From DASSFZ01 sp036514635 (GTDB taxonomy: Bacteria > Chloroflexota > Anaerolineae > Fen-1058), in the NCBI GenBank assembly GCA_036514635.1, contig DATBWU010000065.1:1-37364 (forward strand): a stretch of DNA of 37,364 nucleotides, given 5' to 3'. A program made the position numbers and the translations under genes. Numbering within the stretch: the stretch's first letter is position 1; the number at the start of each line of letters is the position of its first letter. The notes beneath the pieces are model-generated. The model searched no databases, was not told the origin of the DNA, and saw nothing but the letters and a program-made list of their open reading frames with translations. This document shows positions 23,401 through 31,221 of the stretch, in pieces.

Positions 23401-24235
23401 CGGCCGGCGTATAGCCTGTGACGCGCGTGAAGGCCGGATTGACGTACTCGATATTGCCGGAGGTATCGGTGATGAGGATCGACGAAGGGCTGTGCTCGAC
23501 GGCGAGCGACAACTTGCGGATCTGTTCATCGATCCGCTGGCGCTCCGTGATGTCCCAAAAGATACCCTGGACACCGATGACGTGGCCCTCGGAATCGTAC
23601 ATCGGAGACTTGATGACCTGAGCGACTGTCTTCTTTTGCCCTAACGGATGATGCGTTTCGGTCGCCTCGAAGGTCTCGCCCGTCGCCATGACCCGCCGGT
23701 CGTCTTCCCGATATTTCTGCGCCAGTTCCGGCGGATGAAGATCGAAATCGGTCTTGCCGAGAATATCCTCCGGGCGTCTCCCCCGCAACCGACAATATTC
23801 CCGGTTGACGAAAATGAATCGGCCCTCCCGATCTTTGCAGAATACCGGCTGCGGTAGCCTATCCACCAACGGATGATAGAACTCCTCCGGATCACGCAGC
23901 GCCTGCTTGCCTGCCTCGGCTGCTCGCTGTGGCTGAGCCGCCCTATTGAGCATCACGTCAGTCGGGTCCGCCGGGCGACCCGGCTCAGCCGGCTGCCGAT
24001 CGGCCACGCGCGTCCCGAAGTCGCGCCCGGTATCGATCTGCACCACGCCCGCGCTCCAGCGCGCCGATGGCGAAAGGAAGCGTCTCTCCAGCAGCCGCAT
24101 CGCCGCCCAGATGAACGCCAGGCTCGCCATCAAGAACCATGTGGCAACGACCGGTGTGCTCGCAGCCGACCAGGCCGCCAGCAGACCGATCAAGGTCAAC
24201 ACCGCTCCAAACAGCATCCTCTTACGCACAGTCAT
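20420..24235 (-). CDS. Multi-PAS hybrid histidine kinase with two receiver domains and Hpt
   Basis: 1271 aa from ATG 24235 (MTVRKRMLFG). A GTG at 24298 would add 21 residues; neither has a clear ribosome site. Two TM helices lie within residues 7-45, with almost no periplasmic loop. Four PAS domains with PAC ends follow (GIFWDITERQR, FLAVREDRTTQK, AVGQDITERKQ, GAMMDITDRRR). Then comes HisKA with the phospho-accepting His in FLANMSHEIRTPMNG, and HATPase with NLIGNGIKFT, DTGIGIPPDRM and YGGTGLGLAI. Receiver 1 has LIIDDLEIN and VAILDMNMPEMDG. Receiver 2 has ILLAEDNIVNQK and VVLMDVQMPEMDG. The C-terminal Hpt domain has AAHTLKSSSATLGA. The order matches BarA-type phosphorelay kinases. The PAS array suggests a cytosolic signal. 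No response regulator gene with an output domain is nearby. Confidence 0.93.
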   Translation of the reverse strand: MTVRKRMLFGAVLTLIGLLAAWSAASTPVVATWFLMASLAFIWAAMRLLERRFLSPSARWSAGVVQIDTGRDFGTRVADRQPAEPGRPADPTDVMLNRAAQPQRAAEAGKQALRDPEEFYHPLVDRLPQPVFCKDREGRFIFVNREYCRLRGRRPEDILGKTDFDLHPPELAQKYREDDRRVMATGETFEATETHHPLGQKKTVAQVIKSPMYDSEGHVIGVQGIFWDITERQRIDEQIRKLSLAVEHSPSSILITDTSGNIEYVNPAFTRVTGYTPAEVEGRNIRIMKSGHTPLATYQDLWQTILAGGEWRGELLNRKKNGELYWESVSISPMLDAGGRITHFLAVREDRTTQKRAEEALRASEARYRAIVEDQTDLICRFLPDGTLTLANDAYCRYFSRGRDQLIGQTLMSLIQVEDRPRLAQQLKAIGPGNPVATIEHRVILPSGEVRWQLWTNRAIFNDQGRLIEFQAVGQDITERKQADEALRQSEERFRFVAQATNDVVWDWNLLTDEVRWNASLQTVFGYSVEDVRSDIAWWMERIHPDDREHARASFQEAIDGGGSFWSSEYRYQRRDGSYADILDRGYVIHDDTGKPVRMIGAMMDITDRRRNEEELRQARDVAEAANRAKSEFLANMSHEIRTPMNGVIGMTGLLLGTPLTSEQREYVEAIRSSGDALLTIINDILDFSKIEAGRLELESQPFDLRECIEESLDLLAARAAEKGLELAYLVEEDVPALLAGDVTRVRQVLVNLIGNGIKFTQHGEVVVTARACLIDHDLYQIHCAVRDTGIGIPPDRMDRLFQSFSQVDASTTRKYGGTGLGLAICKRLVEMMGGQIGVESAPGAGSTFYFTFVAAPASNIRRARPFGDKLLAGKRLLIIDDLEINRRILSRQAQLWGMSALAADRGALALEWIRQGEPFDVAILDMNMPEMDGLTLAAEIRKHRDRESLPLVMLSSLGRREENLAELGFAAVLSKPIKPAQLHDALAGILSRSSAPARPTPVPVSLNTAPARQKPLRILLAEDNIVNQKVALRLLERMGYRADVAANGLEVLDALQRQVYDVVLMDVQMPEMDGYETSLRVRQQLPPARQPWIIAMTAHSMQGDRERCLVAGMDDYVGKPVRVEDLTLALERSMPATIGGDGASDGSLDRAVLDHLRATVNGQEMDVVTELIEIFLDDTPHQLEAMRAALAAGDPEHLRMAAHTLKSSSATLGALSLSALCAELEAMGREGTVQGAAEKVAQVEDEYARVQKAFQAEQAEQAVPTFASPS

Positions 24236-24421
24236 AAACCCGTATCGCCCACGTATCGAACATGGGCGGAACCTCATCCCCGGCTTCGGCATCTCCACCG
24301 GGGGCGAGGCTCATTGTTTCATCGATTTTCGTATCTTTTAGGGGTTTTCGGAGTGTGGGGTCTGTTGGGGGCGAGTTTGATTATAGGCTGCCCAGGGAGA
24401 CACCGTAAGACTTACTGCCTG

Positions 24422-24463
24422 ATCCACGAATCCCCACGAATCAATTAGTGAAGATTCGTGGAT
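24422..24463. repeat. ATCCACGAATC inverted repeat
   Basis: ATCCACGAATC (24422-24432) pairs with GATTCGTGGAT (24453-24463). A second CCACGAATC unit follows the left arm, giving the same 9-base period as other palindromic arrays here. Confidence 0.7.
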
Positions 24464-24484
24464 AAACACTACACACATGTTTGA

Positions 24485-24584
24485 GCGACAGTTGAACTGT
24501 CGCCCAACGCCCGTAGTTGCACTGCGGGCGAACGTATGTGTGCTCCAGGCCCGCGTCTCGCGGGCTGTCCGCGAGGACGCGGAC
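24485..24584. repeat. Cluster of four consecutive short hairpins
   Basis: GCGACAGTT/AACTGTCGC (24485-24503), GCCCGTAGT/ACTGCGGGC (24509-24529, one wobble), GCCCGCG/CGCGGGC (24549-24565), GTCCGCG/CGCGGAC (24567-24584). All lie just past the stop of the first propeller gene, and as RNA could act as a 3' stability or termination structure. Confidence 0.7.
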
Positions 24585-24608
24585 GGAGAGCCATCGAGAT
24601 GTGAACAA

Positions 24609-27137
24609 TCACCTGGTGCGGGTGGGCGACGGCGTTCGCGTCGAGGTCGCCGATGGCCGGGGTGTCGATGTCGTCTGGGTGAGCGTCAGTGTCCGGGTTG
24701 ATGTCCGTATCGGAGTCGCCGTCGCCGTCCGGGTCGGCGTCGGTGTTGGAGTCGAAGTGCGGGTCGGTGTGAACGTGGCCGTCGGCGTTCGCGATGCAGT
24801 CGGCGTGCGGCTGGGCGTAGGCGTATTCGATGGCGTCGGCGTGGGCGATGGCGTCGGCGTGGGCGATGGAATCTCGGCGACGATCAGCGCCGGATCGAAG
24901 CGCGCCGGCGACCAGGCCATCGATACGTCGCCGCCTTCGGCATCGGCCAGCACGGCGCGCTTTTGCAGTTTTAGATCGAACGACACGATCTGCCCGCCGG
25001 TGACGAACGTGACGCGCCGGCCATCTGTCGACCAGGCCGGGTTCGATCCGGGTTCGGGAATCAATTGACCGGTCGATCCGTCGAGCGTGACGAACTGGAT
25101 AGCGGATCGGTTCGTGCCTGAAACGACCGATGCAAACGCGATTCGCTGGCCGTCGGGCGACCACGCGGGCGCGGACTCGATCGCCGGGCCATGCGTGAGG
25201 TTGTTCGCGTTCGTGCCATCGACGTTGACGCGGAAAACATCGCCGTTCCACGCGAAAGCGACCTGCTGGCCGTCGGGTGACCAGGTCGGATGGGTCTTGT
25301 CGCCCTCGCCGCGCGTCACGCGGCGCAAGCCACCACCATCGGCGCGAACGATGTAGATGTCAAACACACCATCGCGATTGGACTGAAATGCGATCTGCGT
25401 TCCGTCGGGCGACCAGGCCGGCGCGTCATCGTCGGCGTCGCCGATCACGAAGGGTCTCACCTCGCCGCCGTCGATGTTTGCCGTAAACAGGTCAAAGTTG
25501 CCATTGCGGTCCGAGGCGAAGACAATGCGCCGCCGATCGAGCGAGACGGATGGCGCGCGATCGATCGCCGGATCGGCGGTGATGCGCTGCACATCGGCGC
25601 TGCCGTCGCGCAAGACGTATAGATCGGTGTTGCCGTCACGCTCGGCGGCGAAGACGATGCGGTCGCGCGCCAGGCACGGTTCCACCGGCGCAAACGCCAA
25701 CGCAGGCGGCTGGACGGCGATCGGTTCCGGGTTCTTCAGCGGCTGCCACGCCGGCCAGGTGTCCTGATGCGCGTCGGCGCGGAAGCGCGTCTGGCCGGAA
25801 CCGTCGGTGTTGACGATCACCACGTCGAACTGCGACCCGTCGAGCATGGCGAGCACAATCGCCTTGCCGTCCGGCGACCACGAGGGATTGATCGCCTGGG
25901 TCGCATCGGCGACGAGCCGGGAAGGGCGGCGTCCATCGAGCGTGGCAAGGTAAACCTGATCGCCGGACTGATATGCCACCGCGCGCCCATCGGGCGACCA
26001 CGCAATCGACGTGACGGGCGCGTCCGTCCACGTCACGCGCGTCACCGCCGAGCCATCCGCCCTGACGACCGACAGCGCCGTGTCGCCCCGGCAGTTGGCC
26101 GCGTAGGCCAGCGTGCGGCCATCGGGCGACCACCTGGGCAGCGACTGCGCCGTGCCGTCGTCAAACAGGCGCTTCGCGTTCGAGCCGTCGGCGTCCGCGA
26201 TCATGATCGCCGGCGCGCCGGCGCGCCACGACACGAATGCGATCTGACGGCCATCCGGCGACCACGCGGGTTGCTCATCGCGCGCGGCCGATTGGCTGAC
26301 GTTGACGCGGCTGGTGCCGTCGCCGCTGGCCGCCTGCGCGAAGACATCGACGTTGCCGTTCACTTCGGCGACGTAGGCCAGCCGCTGGCTGTCCGGCGAC
26401 CACACGATCGGCTGATCGATGACGAGCGAGCGGGCGAGAAACGTGGGGTTGTTGAGATTCGGGTTGACCGTGTACAGGTCGGCGCGGTCATTATCGGCGG
26501 CGACTTTGTAGGCAGCCAGCTCGCCGTTGGGCGACCAGGCCGGATCGGACTTGGCGCGCTGGTCGAAGGTCAATCGCGTGAGCGGCCCGCTGCCATCCAC
26601 GCGCGAGGCGTACAGCTCGGGCGAGCCATTCCGATCGGACACGAACGCGATCTGGTTGTCGAGCGGCGGGCGCGTCGGCGCGACAACGCGGGTGGGCGGC
26701 GCAGGCTGATTGCGCGCGGCGTTGATCACGACCAAGATTCCGATCGCGGTGAGGGCCAGCAGGAACACGGCGATCGTCGCGCGCAGGTGGCCCAGCGCCA
26801 ACCCGATCAGGCGCTGGCCGAGCGACAGGCCGGCGCGGCGCGGGCGAGGCTTGCGCGCGGGCGTCTTCGCGGCAGGCGCTCGACGCCGGGGCACGCTCAC
26901 CGGCTTGCCCTCGATCGTTTCCAGGCCGCGCCGCGCGGTGGCATTGTTGGGATCGATGTCGAGGACGCGGCGCAGGTAATCGGCGCGCTCCTTGTCGTTT
27001 TCGGCGAGCTGGCTCAGCCACAGCAGCGCGTCGACGTTGCGCGGGTTCGCACTCAGCGCCTGCTGAAACAGCGCGCGCGCCTGCTCGGTCTCGCCGTTGC
27101 GAAAAGCCTCGATGCCCTGGGTAGTGAGTGTGTCCAT
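24609..27137 (-). CDS. TPR - transmembrane - double TolB-like propeller protein (paralogue 1)
   Basis: 842 aa from ATG 27137. Residues 1-75 are two TPR-like helical hairpins (TQGIEAFRNGETEQARALFQQ, NPRNVDALLWLSQL, IDPNNATARRGLETIEG). An Arg/Pro-rich stretch follows, then one TM helix near 118-138 (ATIAVFLLALTAIGILVVI). Residues about 155-750 carry about eleven WSPDG-type blades of the TolB/PD40 kind. They fall in two blocks split by a W-Q-P linker near 470 (DTWPAWQPLKNPEPIAVQPP), so two six-bladed propellers are likely. Residues 755-842 form a Thr/Pro/Ser tail without an anchor. Topology would be TPR inside and propellers outside. The downstream gene on this strand is the kinase, whose start lies beyond a 310-base gap. 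No enzyme motif is visible. Confidence 0.85.
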   Translation of the reverse strand: MDTLTTQGIEAFRNGETEQARALFQQALSANPRNVDALLWLSQLAENDKERADYLRRVLDIDPNNATARRGLETIEGKPVSVPRRRAPAAKTPARKPRPRRAGLSLGQRLIGLALGHLRATIAVFLLALTAIGILVVINAARNQPAPPTRVVAPTRPPLDNQIAFVSDRNGSPELYASRVDGSGPLTRLTFDQRAKSDPAWSPNGELAAYKVAADNDRADLYTVNPNLNNPTFLARSLVIDQPIVWSPDSQRLAYVAEVNGNVDVFAQAASGDGTSRVNVSQSAARDEQPAWSPDGRQIAFVSWRAGAPAIMIADADGSNAKRLFDDGTAQSLPRWSPDGRTLAYAANCRGDTALSVVRADGSAVTRVTWTDAPVTSIAWSPDGRAVAYQSGDQVYLATLDGRRPSRLVADATQAINPSWSPDGKAIVLAMLDGSQFDVVIVNTDGSGQTRFRADAHQDTWPAWQPLKNPEPIAVQPPALAFAPVEPCLARDRIVFAAERDGNTDLYVLRDGSADVQRITADPAIDRAPSVSLDRRRIVFASDRNGNFDLFTANIDGGEVRPFVIGDADDDAPAWSPDGTQIAFQSNRDGVFDIYIVRADGGGLRRVTRGEGDKTHPTWSPDGQQVAFAWNGDVFRVNVDGTNANNLTHGPAIESAPAWSPDGQRIAFASVVSGTNRSAIQFVTLDGSTGQLIPEPGSNPAWSTDGRRVTFVTGGQIVSFDLKLQKRAVLADAEGGDVSMAWSPARFDPALIVAEIPSPTPTPSPTPTPSNTPTPSRTPTASRTPTATFTPTRTSTPTPTPTRTATATPIRTSTRTLTLTQTTSTPRPSATSTRTPSPTRTR

Positions 27138-27147
27138 TGTGTTACAC

Positions 27148-27230
27148 CCTCACCCCCTTCGCCCCTTCTCCCCTCTCCTCAGTAGGAGAGGGGAAGGGGG
27201 TGGCGCGAAGCGCCGGGGGATGGGGTGAGG
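27148..27230. repeat. CCTCACCCC inverted repeat, copy 2, with inner hairpins
   Basis: The outer arms CCTCACCCC (27148-27156) and GGGGTGAGG (27222-27230) enclose CCCCTCTCCT/AGGAGAGGGG (27170-27193) and GGCGC/GCGCC (27202-27214). It fills the gap between the two propeller genes and may attenuate or stabilise their shared transcript. Confidence 0.75.
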
Positions 27231-27231
27231 T

Positions 27232-29514
27232 CTACGGCCCCCACATCGGATCGACTTCGTCCGCGTCCGAGTCGGCGGTGAGATTGCGCACAGCCGCCGT
27301 CTCGACCGAGACGATGTAAATGTCGGCGTTGCCGCTCTGATCGGACGACACCAGCAGAAACCGGCCATCGGGCGACCACACCGGCTGCGCTGCGCCGCGC
27401 ATGGCGACGAGCAGCCGCGCATTCGTCGCGCCCGCGTCCATCAAGTAAATACCCTCGCCGTTTCGATCCGACACGAAGGCCAGGCGCTTGCCGTCGGGCG
27501 ACCAGGCCGGGCAGTGATCGACCGCGGGATGCTGTGTCAGGCGCTCCACGCCCAGGCTCGCCACATCGATCTGATACAGGTCGAGGTTGCCGTCGCGATC
27601 GGACGTGAAGGCCATCTGTTCGCCATCCGGGTTCCACGACAGGCAGCCATCGTAGCCGGGCCGATTGGTCAGGCGAGCAGCACCCGATCCGTCCGGCTGA
27701 ATCAGCGCGAGGTCCGGCCCGCCCTCGGCGTCGATCTCGTAAGCGATTTGCGTGCCGTCCGGCGACCAGGCCGGGCTGTGCGCCGACACGCCTTCCTGCG
27801 TCAGCGTGATCGCCGCCGGTTGCGCACCGGCAAAATCGATCACGAATAAGCGCTGCGTCTGGGAGATGGGCACGTCGAGCGCGAGCAGATTGGCGACCGG
27901 CGAGAGCGCGGGATGCCGCTCGCCCTGCTCGTTGAGTCCTCGAAAGCCCACTTCACCGGAATCAAAGTTCATCCGATACAAACGGAAAGCGCCGTCGCGG
28001 TTCGACGCGAAGGTGAATCCACCATCCGGTAACCTGAACGGCGGCGCGGCGGCAACGGTAGGCGTCGGCGCAGTGGGCGCGCTGATCGTCGCGGGATCGA
28101 CATCGACAGGTTGCCAGGCGGCGCGGATCACCCGGTACTCGGAAGGCACTTGTCCCAACTGCGCGAGACTCGAACCATCGGGCCGCGCGGTGAATAAGGC
28201 CAGGCCATTGCCCACAGCCGACGTGAACAGGATCGATCCGTCGGGCGTCCACGACGGCGCACGATCGTCGACCGCGTTGTCGGTGACGACACGGGCGGCC
28301 GAGCCTTCGATGCCCATCACGTAAATGTCCGCGTCACCATCGCGCGTTGAAACGAAGGCGATCGATTGACCATCGGGCGAGACGGATGGGTCGGTGTCGT
28401 CGGCGGGATCGTCCGTCAGGCGCTGCACGTCCGAGCCGTCGGCGCTCATGCGATAAATATCGAGCTGCCCCTCCCGATCGGACTGAAAGGCGATCGATTG
28501 ACCATCGGGCGTCCACGCCGGAGCGCGATCGTCGCCTTCGAAGCGGGTGAGGTTGAACGGGCTGCCGCCACCGGCCGGCGCGACGAAGATATCGAGGTCG
28601 CCGTCACGGTCGGACGCAAAAGCCAGGAGCGTGCCATCGGGCGACCAGGCCGGATCGACGCCGCGCGCCAACGGGGTGAAGCCCTGCCCGCTCGCGTCGA
28701 CGAAAGCGATGGTGGCCGTATTGGAGACTGCCTCGGTGAAGGCAATGCGCCGGCCATCGGGCGACCAGGCCAGGCGCGCGTCCGCGTCGATGCGCGGGCG
28801 TAGCGTGGTCAGGCTGGAGCCGTCGGCGCGAATCAGGGCGAGGCTGGTATCGCCGTCTCGTTCCAGGCTGGCGACCAGGCGTGCGGCGGCCGGAACGGGC
28901 GTGGCCGAGGGCCGGTTCGCCTGCGACGAGATGGCCGCGTAAAGAATTCCGCCTCCACCGAGGAGAATGACGGCGGCCAGCACGATGGGCATGATCGAGC
29001 CGCGCCGTGCGGCCTTGCGCTCGCGCGGCGGTGCAGGTTCTTTCTTTTTCTTCTCGACCGGTGTCGGTTGGACAACTGCCGGCGTGGAAACCGGCGCAGC
29101 CGCCACAGGCAGAGGTGCAGGCTCGGCCGGCGTGGCTGGCTCGGCCGGCGTGGTCTGCCCGGTGATGACATCGCTGAAAGGCGAAACGTGAGGCAGGGGT
29201 GCGTCAGATGTTGGCGGCTGAGGAGGCGGCGGCTGAGAGCGCGGCGCGGGCAGCGGGGCGGCGGGCGTGCCTCGCCTACGCGCTTCGAGCAGCTCGATGC
29301 CTTTGCGGGCGGTGGCGTTGTCAGGATTGATCGCCAGAATGCGGCGCAGGCAATCGAGGCGCTGCACGTCGGTCTCGACGATCTGGCTCATCCACAGCCA
29401 GGCCGTCTCGTTGCGCGGATCGGCCCGCAGAACCTGCGCGAGCAATCGCTGGCCGTTGGCTTTCTCGCCCCGGCGAATTGCGTCGATGGCCTGCTGCAGA
29501 AGCACCCGCATCAT
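27232..29514 (-). CDS. TPR - transmembrane - double TolB-like propeller protein (paralogue 2)
   Basis: 760 aa from ATG 29514, chosen because a promoter ends 6 bases upstream; ATG 29511 is equivalent, and the open frame upstream has no homology. The plan matches paralogue 1. Residues 1-75 are TPR-like (QQAIDAIRRGEKANGQRLLAQ, ADPRNETAWLWMSQI, INPDNATARKGIELLEA). A Pro/Ala-rich cytosolic linker follows. One TM helix lies near 175-195 (SIMPIVLAAVILLGGGGILYAA). Then there are two sets of WSPDG/WTPDG/WNPDG blades separated near 460 by AAWQPVDVDPATISAPTAP. The DRDGDLDIF/DRDGNLDLY strands are typical of PD40 repeats. It lacks the Thr/Pro tail. It is probably the first gene of an operon with paralogue 1, 94 bases apart. 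A sensor or binding role is an inference. Confidence 0.85.
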   Translation of the reverse strand: MMRVLLQQAIDAIRRGEKANGQRLLAQVLRADPRNETAWLWMSQIVETDVQRLDCLRRILAINPDNATARKGIELLEARRRGTPAAPLPAPRSQPPPPQPPTSDAPLPHVSPFSDVITGQTTPAEPATPAEPAPLPVAAAPVSTPAVVQPTPVEKKKKEPAPPRERKAARRGSIMPIVLAAVILLGGGGILYAAISSQANRPSATPVPAAARLVASLERDGDTSLALIRADGSSLTTLRPRIDADARLAWSPDGRRIAFTEAVSNTATIAFVDASGQGFTPLARGVDPAWSPDGTLLAFASDRDGDLDIFVAPAGGGSPFNLTRFEGDDRAPAWTPDGQSIAFQSDREGQLDIYRMSADGSDVQRLTDDPADDTDPSVSPDGQSIAFVSTRDGDADIYVMGIEGSAARVVTDNAVDDRAPSWTPDGSILFTSAVGNGLALFTARPDGSSLAQLGQVPSEYRVIRAAWQPVDVDPATISAPTAPTPTVAAAPPFRLPDGGFTFASNRDGAFRLYRMNFDSGEVGFRGLNEQGERHPALSPVANLLALDVPISQTQRLFVIDFAGAQPAAITLTQEGVSAHSPAWSPDGTQIAYEIDAEGGPDLALIQPDGSGAARLTNRPGYDGCLSWNPDGEQMAFTSDRDGNLDLYQIDVASLGVERLTQHPAVDHCPAWSPDGKRLAFVSDRNGEGIYLMDAGATNARLLVAMRGAAQPVWSPDGRFLLVSSDQSGNADIYIVSVETAAVRNLTADSDADEVDPMWGP

Positions 29515-29520
29515 GCGCGT

Positions 29521-29549
29521 ATTGTAGCCACGATGGGGCTGGCGATCAA
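29521..29549 (-). promoter_or_regulatory. Leaderless promoter of propeller paralogue 2
   Basis: On the minus strand, TTGATC (complement of 29544-29549), a 17-base spacer, and TACAAT (complement of 29521-29526). The ATG is 6 bases further and lacks a Shine-Dalgarno sequence. Confidence 0.6.
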
Positions 29550-29588
29550 GTCTGCTTCGCTCCGGCTCAGTTTGGATTTCTTTACCAT

Positions 29589-29698
29589 AGGAGTTACGCA
29601 CTTGAACCGCTAAGTCGCCAAGAGCGCGAAGAAATGCTTAGTTTTCCTTTGCGTCCTTAGCGCCTTCGCGGTGAAAACTCTCCAACTGCGTAAGTCCT
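29589..29698. repeat. MITE-like element with nested inverted repeats
   Basis: The terminal arms 29589-29604 and 29683-29698 match at 14 of 16 positions (AGGAGTTACGCACTTG against the complement AGGACTTACGCAGTTG). A second, inner pair (29606-29631 with 29647-29672) matches at about 20 of 26. No coding capacity. It lies between the lipoprotein gene end and the propeller promoter. Confidence 0.65.
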
Positions 29699-29705
29699 GT
29701 ACCAC

Positions 29706-31007
29706 TCATTCTTCACCGCGCGCCACGGCGTCGATCGCCGCCTGGGCAGCGGCCTGGGGTGTCGAGCGCCCGATGAGCACATCTCGAATCGCGTCGAGGA
29801 ACGGCGGGCTGATCGCCTCCAGCGCCGCCGTCGCCGGCGGCGGCACGGCGCGACTCAATTCGCCGAGTGCGAAGGCGGCGTACCCGTCGCTTGCCCGCCA
29901 CAGCGCCAGCGCGGCCGCAGTGGCAGGCAAGACGTGCTCGGCCTGCGTCCACTCCGCCAGGTTTTCATCGCGGATCAAGTGCTCCAGCAATTCAACAGCC
30001 AACGCTTGATGTCGCGGATCGTGCGTGATGACGGCCAGGTTCCACGAGCGACCGATCGATGGCGTGGGCCTCTGGCTGATTGACGGCGCGCGCGCGTAAC
30101 CCAGATCCGCGCCCTGTGCGCGCGCGGCCAGGAAGCGCGACGCGCGCGCCACGGTCACAGGCGCATCCGAAGCCTGGAAGATGTCCCAGGCAGTATCAGG
30201 GCCGGACCAATCGACGCTGCTGACGGCGATCACGCCGGCGTCGCGGGCATCGCGGTATAGGATGAGCAGTTGGGTCAGTGCATCGAGGCTGAGCGCAGGC
30301 TGCCCTTCGGCGTCGATGATCGTCCCGCCGAGTTGAGTGTAATCGGCCAGAACCGCATCGCTGACGTGCGGCCCGTCGGAGAAGGCGAACGGAAAAGAGA
30401 GCGTTTCGGAAATGATGCCGGTCCAATCGGCGGGCGGCGCGTCGAGGCGCTCCGGGCGATACGCCAGATGCACGAAGTCGACGACCAACGGCAGACCCAT
30501 GCGCTTGCCATCGATCTGGGTGGCGGTGCGCGCAAAAGAGAATGCCACGGCTTCGCCGTCGGTGCTGAGCAGGTCGTCGAGCGGCTGGATCAGCCCTTCG
30601 CGCGCGGCGATGGCTAAATCGGCATCGGACAGCAGGATCGCGTCGGGCAGCGCATCGGGCGCGACCGGGCTGGCCGCGCGGAGCAAATCGAGCAAGCCGC
30701 CAGGGCCGGTGTCTTTTTTCGTCGAGACCCGGAGGCGTGCATCGGGATGGCGCGCGTCGAACTCCGACAATAACCCGGCCAGGACGCGCGCGCCGTCGCC
30801 GCTTCCGTCCGGTGAGAGCGATTCGGGCATCCAGACACGCAGCGTGAGCACCACCTCGGTCGGCGTCGGCTCGAGGGTGGGCGTGGGTGTGACGCCGGGC
30901 GGGATGGTCACGAGCGGCGTGGGTGAAACGGGCGGGCGGCTACACGCGGCCATCACCACGGCGGCGAGGCCGAGCAGCAGCCGGCTTGCGGTGGCGCAGT
31001 TGAGCAT
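29706..31007 (-). CDS. Extracellular solute-binding lipoprotein (ABC transporter family 1-like)
   Basis: 433 aa from ATG 31007; a TTG at 31028 would add seven residues. The lipoprotein signal is clear: LLLGLAAVVMAAC, with Cys about residue 22, followed by a Pro/Thr spacer (PTPLVTIPPGVTPTPTLEPTPTE). The mature part begins VVLTLRVWMPESLSP and continues LLSEFDARHPDARLRVSTKKD and DAILLSDADLAIAAREGLIQPLDDL. It ends with ALWRASDGYAAFALGELSRAVPP, the layout of sugar/oligosaccharide-binding family 1 proteins. No permease or ATPase gene is adjacent, so it is an orphan, or its transporter is elsewhere. The ligand is unknown. A hairpin and an extended -10 box lie upstream. Confidence 0.8.
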   Translation of the reverse strand: MLNCATASRLLLGLAAVVMAACSRPPVSPTPLVTIPPGVTPTPTLEPTPTEVVLTLRVWMPESLSPDGSGDGARVLAGLLSEFDARHPDARLRVSTKKDTGPGGLLDLLRAASPVAPDALPDAILLSDADLAIAAREGLIQPLDDLLSTDGEAVAFSFARTATQIDGKRMGLPLVVDFVHLAYRPERLDAPPADWTGIISETLSFPFAFSDGPHVSDAVLADYTQLGGTIIDAEGQPALSLDALTQLLILYRDARDAGVIAVSSVDWSGPDTAWDIFQASDAPVTVARASRFLAARAQGADLGYARAPSISQRPTPSIGRSWNLAVITHDPRHQALAVELLEHLIRDENLAEWTQAEHVLPATAAALALWRASDGYAAFALGELSRAVPPPATAALEAISPPFLDAIRDVLIGRSTPQAAAQAAIDAVARGEE

Positions 31008-31033
31008 CGTGCAGGAGGTTCGAAACAAAGCGC

Positions 31034-31054
31034 GACCGGGTTATTCACCCGGTC
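31034..31054. promoter_or_regulatory. GACCGGGT hairpin in the lipoprotein leader
   Basis: GACCGGGT (31034-31041) and ACCCGGTC (31047-31054) pair around five bases. It sits between the -10 box (31067-31072) and the ATG at 31007, so it could be an operator or an RNA structure. Confidence 0.5.
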
Positions 31055-31066
31055 AAGTCTGCGCGG

Positions 31067-31075
31067 ATTATAGCA
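31067..31075 (-). promoter_or_regulatory. Extended -10 promoter of the lipoprotein gene
   Basis: The complement reads TGCTATAAT, an extended -10 with a perfect TATAAT core. No strong -35 is required or seen. The transcript leader would be about 53 bases. Confidence 0.6.
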
Positions 31076-31147
31076 CAGCCTTCGCAACGGATGGACAACG
31101 AATAACCGGATGCGTGCCGCTCCAGTACTTAGAGGTCGGCCATTTAC

Positions 31148-31180
31148 CTTCATCCTTCCTCGTTCATCCTTCATCCTTCC
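31148..31180. repeat. TTCATCCTTC tandem repeats
   Basis: Three to four units of TTCATCC/TTCCTCG type directly upstream of the xseA promoter. They look like the other low-complexity intergenic runs in this window. Confidence 0.5.
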
Positions 31181-31183
31181 CAT

Positions 31184-31212
31184 TTGACACCGCCTCTTAA
31201 CTGCACTACCAT
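31184..31212 (+). promoter_or_regulatory. Promoter of xseA, near-leaderless
   Basis: A perfect TTGACA at 31184-31189, a 17-base spacer and TACCAT at 31207-31212. The ATG is at 31222, nine bases on, with no Shine-Dalgarno sequence. Confidence 0.7.
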
Positions 31213-31221
31213 TTCCGCCGT

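Larger units (their letters stand above)
24299..24608. other. Gap of about 310 bases filled with inverted repeats
   Basis: No gene is supported. It holds the ATCCACGAATC inverted repeat (24422-24463) and a cluster of four adjacent hairpins (24485-24584). Confidence 0.6.
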
